NCBI RefSeq assembly: GCF_943193195.1
Contig: NZ_CALPDG010000016.1
Coordinates: 1-64,000, forward strand
Direction: 5' to 3'
From: Mediterraneibacter agrestimuris
Lineage (GTDB): Bacteria > Bacillota > Clostridia > Lachnospirales > Lachnospiraceae
Length of the DNA: 64,000 nt
The notes under the pieces were generated by a model, which saw only the letters and a program-made list of their open reading frames with translations, did no database searches and had not been told where the DNA came from. Positions 61,572 to 64,000 of the stretch are shown here, one piece after another. The position numbers were made by a program, and so were the translations under genes. The first letter of the stretch is position 1, and every line of letters begins with the position of its first letter.

Positions 61572-63422
61572 TCAGCAAATCCGGATATGATATTTTTCCA
61601 GCCAGTAATTTACCTGTAACATATATGCCAGCATTTGAGGTCCAGCCATAAGCTGCCCATACCATGGCTTGCCATAATCAGACGGACTGTCGAGGAAACG
61701 CTGCACTTTCTTTGAGTCAAGCAGACTGCGGATCGGTGCATTAGGGGAATCCAGAACTTCTTTCAGCCGATTGCCGAGAAGCAGTTCATAATGTGGGTCG
61801 TAGGTTTTCGGGTAGGGACTCTTCTTCCGCCAGAGGACTTCTTTTGGGAGCAATCCTTCGGCAGCATGACGGAGTAAGCCCTTGACGATTCCGTCAGGAC
61901 ATTTCATAGACCATGGGACGTTGAAGACATATTCTACGATCCGGTAGTCTGCAAAAGGAACGCGGGCTTCCAGACCATTGTACATACTGGTTCGGTCCAT
62001 TCTGTCCAGAAGGGTAACCATAAACCAGCGGAGATTCAGGTAAGCAATTTCCCGGCGGCGTTTTTCTTCAGGGGAATCTTCTGAAAGTCTCGGAGTTTCT
62101 GAGATTGTTTTTTCGTATGCGGCGCGGGCATAGTCTTCCATATGAAGTTCCTGAATCAGATTGTCGCAAAGCAGAGCCTGCCGTGGTTTCATGTCAGGGG
62201 ACCATGGAAATGCATTTGTTTCAAATGCCTCTTTTTTATGAAACCACGGATAACCTCCAAAGATTTCATCTGCACATTCTCCGGTCAGGGCAACGGTGTT
62301 GAATTCTTTTACCTGAGAACAGAAATACAACATGGAAGATTCTACATCCGCCATTCCCGGCAGGTCCCGGGCGTCTACTGCTTTGTACAAACAGTCGATC
62401 TGGTCTTGACTGGAGCATTCCAGAAAGCGGTGGTTTGTGCCGAGAGTATCAGCCATCTGTTCCACAAAAGGACGGTCCTGACTGGGCTGGAACGCATTGG
62501 ACTTGAAATATTTATCATTATTGATAAAGTCAAATGAAAAAGTATCTAAAGTTTTCCCTTCTTTTTTTAATTCCTCTGCACAAACTGCGGTGACGATACT
62601 GCTGTCCACACCGCCGGATAAAAATGTACTGATGGGAACATCGGAGATCATCTGACGCTTGATGGAATCTGTAAGAAGCCATTTGGTTTTCTCAATTGTT
62701 TCTTCAAAGGAATCGGTGTGAGGGTGACTTTCTAACTTCCAATAAAATTCTTTTTTACAGGAAGTACGGTCGAAGGTGATATGTTCTCCAGGAAGTACTT
62801 CCAGAATATTTTGAAAGACACCTTTTCCGTAGGTTTTTGCCGGACCGAGTGCAAAGATTTCGCAAAGACCTCCTCTGTCAATGACCGGAGTGACGCCGGG
62901 GTGGGCGAATAGTCCTTTAATTTCCGAGGCAAAAACCAGAGTTTTATCCTGCATTGTATAGAAGAGTGGTTTGATTCCGAGTCTGTCGCGGAAGAGGTGC
63001 AGTTCTTTTTGGGCATCGTCCCACAGGGCGAGGGCGAAGATGCCGTTTAATTTCTTGATATAGTCCGGACCGTAACGCAGGAATCCGGCAAGGATCACCT
63101 CTGTATCGCTGGTTGTCTGAAAAGTTTCGTTTTCCAGCAGCAGTTCTGCTTTCAGCTCCGCCATGTTGTAAATTTCCCCATTGTAAGCGATGATACAGGT
63201 GCGCCCGTTTCGGGTACGCTGCATGGGCTGATGTCCGGTAACAAGGTCGATGATATTTAACCGGACCTGAGCAAGACCGCAGAGGTCAGAGAGGTAAATT
63301 CCCTCATCGTCTGGACCGCGCCGTTTCTGGACGTGATTCATGGCTTTCAGAATGAGTCTGTAGTGAGGTTCTTCTTTTGTGTAATCAGTAAACGGATTGA
63401 AGAATCCGGCGATTCCGCACAT
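61572..63422 (-). CDS. asnB: Asparagine synthetase, glutamine-hydrolysing
   Basis: The product is 616 aa. Cys2 in MCGIAGFFN is the amidotransferase nucleophile; KRRGPDDEGIY, YNGEIYN and FQTTSDTEVILAGF belong to that domain. The synthetase domain (about 235-520) has the PP-loop FLSGGVDSSIV and LTGECADEIFGGYPW. It makes asparagine from aspartate, ATP and glutamine. AAGGAGAA precedes the ATG. It converges on GH43 and is separate from the sugar locus. Confidence 0.96.
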   Translation of the reverse strand: MCGIAGFFNPFTDYTKEEPHYRLILKAMNHVQKRRGPDDEGIYLSDLCGLAQVRLNIIDLVTGHQPMQRTRNGRTCIIAYNGEIYNMAELKAELLLENETFQTTSDTEVILAGFLRYGPDYIKKLNGIFALALWDDAQKELHLFRDRLGIKPLFYTMQDKTLVFASEIKGLFAHPGVTPVIDRGGLCEIFALGPAKTYGKGVFQNILEVLPGEHITFDRTSCKKEFYWKLESHPHTDSFEETIEKTKWLLTDSIKRQMISDVPISTFLSGGVDSSIVTAVCAEELKKEGKTLDTFSFDFINNDKYFKSNAFQPSQDRPFVEQMADTLGTNHRFLECSSQDQIDCLYKAVDARDLPGMADVESSMLYFCSQVKEFNTVALTGECADEIFGGYPWFHKKEAFETNAFPWSPDMKPRQALLCDNLIQELHMEDYARAAYEKTISETPRLSEDSPEEKRRREIAYLNLRWFMVTLLDRMDRTSMYNGLEARVPFADYRIVEYVFNVPWSMKCPDGIVKGLLRHAAEGLLPKEVLWRKKSPYPKTYDPHYELLLGNRLKEVLDSPNAPIRSLLDSKKVQRFLDSPSDYGKPWYGQLMAGPQMLAYMLQVNYWLEKYHIRIC

Positions 63423-63469
63423 AGGCAGTTCTCCTTTTCACAGATTTATAAAAATGATACACGGGTATC

Positions 63470-63515
63470 AAGGTCATACTGCTTCGTGCAAGAATGAAGC
63501 AGTATGACCTTTTTG
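63470..63515. terminator. Long hairpin between asnB and dpaB
   Basis: AAGGTCATACTGCTTC (63,470-63,485) pairs perfectly with GAAGCAGTATGACCTT (63,496-63,511). The T run is on the plus strand, although dpaB and asnB run on the minus strand. Confidence 0.7.
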
Positions 63516-63524
63516 ACTCCGGTA

Positions 63525-64000
63525 TTAGCAGATGATTGGCTGAAGCTGTTGTCCTTCAAGGGCGGATTCCAGTGACGGGATAAGCAGTTCGGTATGTGCG
63601 ATCATAGAATTAGGTTTCTTTTCCGGATTATCCTGTCCGAAAGGAATGAAGTAAATGTTTTTGGAGTTTAAAAGCAGACCGATGTTTTTCATATTCATTC
63701 CCAATGCGTCATTTGTGGACAAAGACAAAAGCAAGGGTCTGTTATTTCGCAAATGTGCCTTTGCTGCCATCAAAACGGGGGAGTCTGTAATTCCGTTTGC
63801 CAGTTTGGCAAGAGTGTTGCCTGTGCACGGCAGAATGACGAGAATATCCAAAAGTGCTTTTGGACCAATCGGCTCCGCTTCAGCAATAGTCATCATCGGT
63901 TTGATCCCGGTGATTTCTTCAGCTTTCTTTACAAAATCATTTGCTTCTCCAAAGCGGCTGTCGATGGAGGCAGAGGCATTGGAGAAAATAGTCTGAATAT
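63525..64000 (-). CDS. dpaB: Dipicolinate synthase subunit B, partial
   Basis: The visible part is about 158 residues; the start lies beyond the window. VEAEPIGPK-like AEAEPIGPKALLDILVILPC, TGNTLAKLANGITDSPVLMA and KNIYFIPFGQDNPEKKPNSM are diagnostic of DpaB/SpoVFB, a flavoprotein that with DpaA makes dipicolinic acid in the mother cell. The in-frame upstream SNASASIDSRFGEANDF confirms that the gene continues past 64,000; an internal ATG at 63,896 is not its start. It confirms that the host makes spores. Confidence 0.93.
   Translation of the reverse strand, partial: IQTIFSNASASIDSRFGEANDFVKKAEEITGIKPMMTIAEAEPIGPKALLDILVILPCTGNTLAKLANGITDSPVLMAAKAHLRNNRPLLLSLSTNDALGMNMKNIGLLLNSKNIYFIPFGQDNPEKKPNSMIAHTELLIPSLESALEGQQLQPIIC

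Overview
The window looks like chromosome of a spore-forming gut Lachnospiraceae (Clostridia). The evidence is a typical Firmicutes sporulation and division cluster (HU, rqcP, yabP, yabQ, divIC, spoIIE, tilS, hpt, ftsH), a CotS-like coat gene, dipicolinate synthase subunit B, intracellular glycan enzymes and a GPH sugar symporter. The genus is inference; no rRNA is present.

Layout. Positions 1-16,330 are a mobile-element island. Positions 1-3,035 hold the minus-strand remnant of a Tn1549-like conjugative element: a truncated VirD4 coupling ATPase, PcfB, a DUF5348 protein and a frameshifted replication initiator. Then come three co-oriented large serine recombinase genes (to 16,029), the first interrupted. 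The interrupting DNA (3,257-11,394, about 8.14 kb) is a complete-looking integrative mobilizable element (IME). Its ends can be placed to the base: both junctions carry the same GA core, flanked inward by 26-bp imperfect inverted repeats, and conceptual excision rejoins the host recombinase reading frame. It carries a pMV158-like oriT, a MobV relaxase, a RepA_N-type protein, five cargo genes and its own serine recombinase. A tyrosine integrase remnant follows the third recombinase.

Positions 16,331-41,072 are core chromosome: a nuclease, an oxidoreductase, asnS, an SbcD/YhaN-like pair, cca, cotS, the HU-to-ftsH cluster, a GH13 enzyme, metG, a novel-looking MPN-like/LysM membrane protein, a DUF5711 protein and CvpA. 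Positions 41,120-42,500 hold palindromic repeats, tRNA-Ala and upp. Positions 42,613-48,154 are a five-gene nickel/peptide-type ABC importer followed by a CsoR/RcnR-family repressor with a histidine-rich N-terminus; a CsoR-like operator candidate lies at the operon promoter. A decayed UPF0175/DUF3368 toxin-antitoxin pair and tRNA-Cys and tRNA-Glu follow.

Positions 51,066-61,392 are a xylose and xylo-oligosaccharide locus: two AraC regulators, a DUF4867 cupin, an L-fucose-isomerase-like (XylA-II type) isomerase, xylulokinase, GH5, a GPH symporter and GH43. The window closes with asnB and a partial dpaB.

A family of intergenic palindromes with GTAACAGTT-type termini recurs from 16.7 kb to 51 kb, one copy supplying the 3' end of tilS. 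It may be an undescribed miniature or REP-like element of this lineage.
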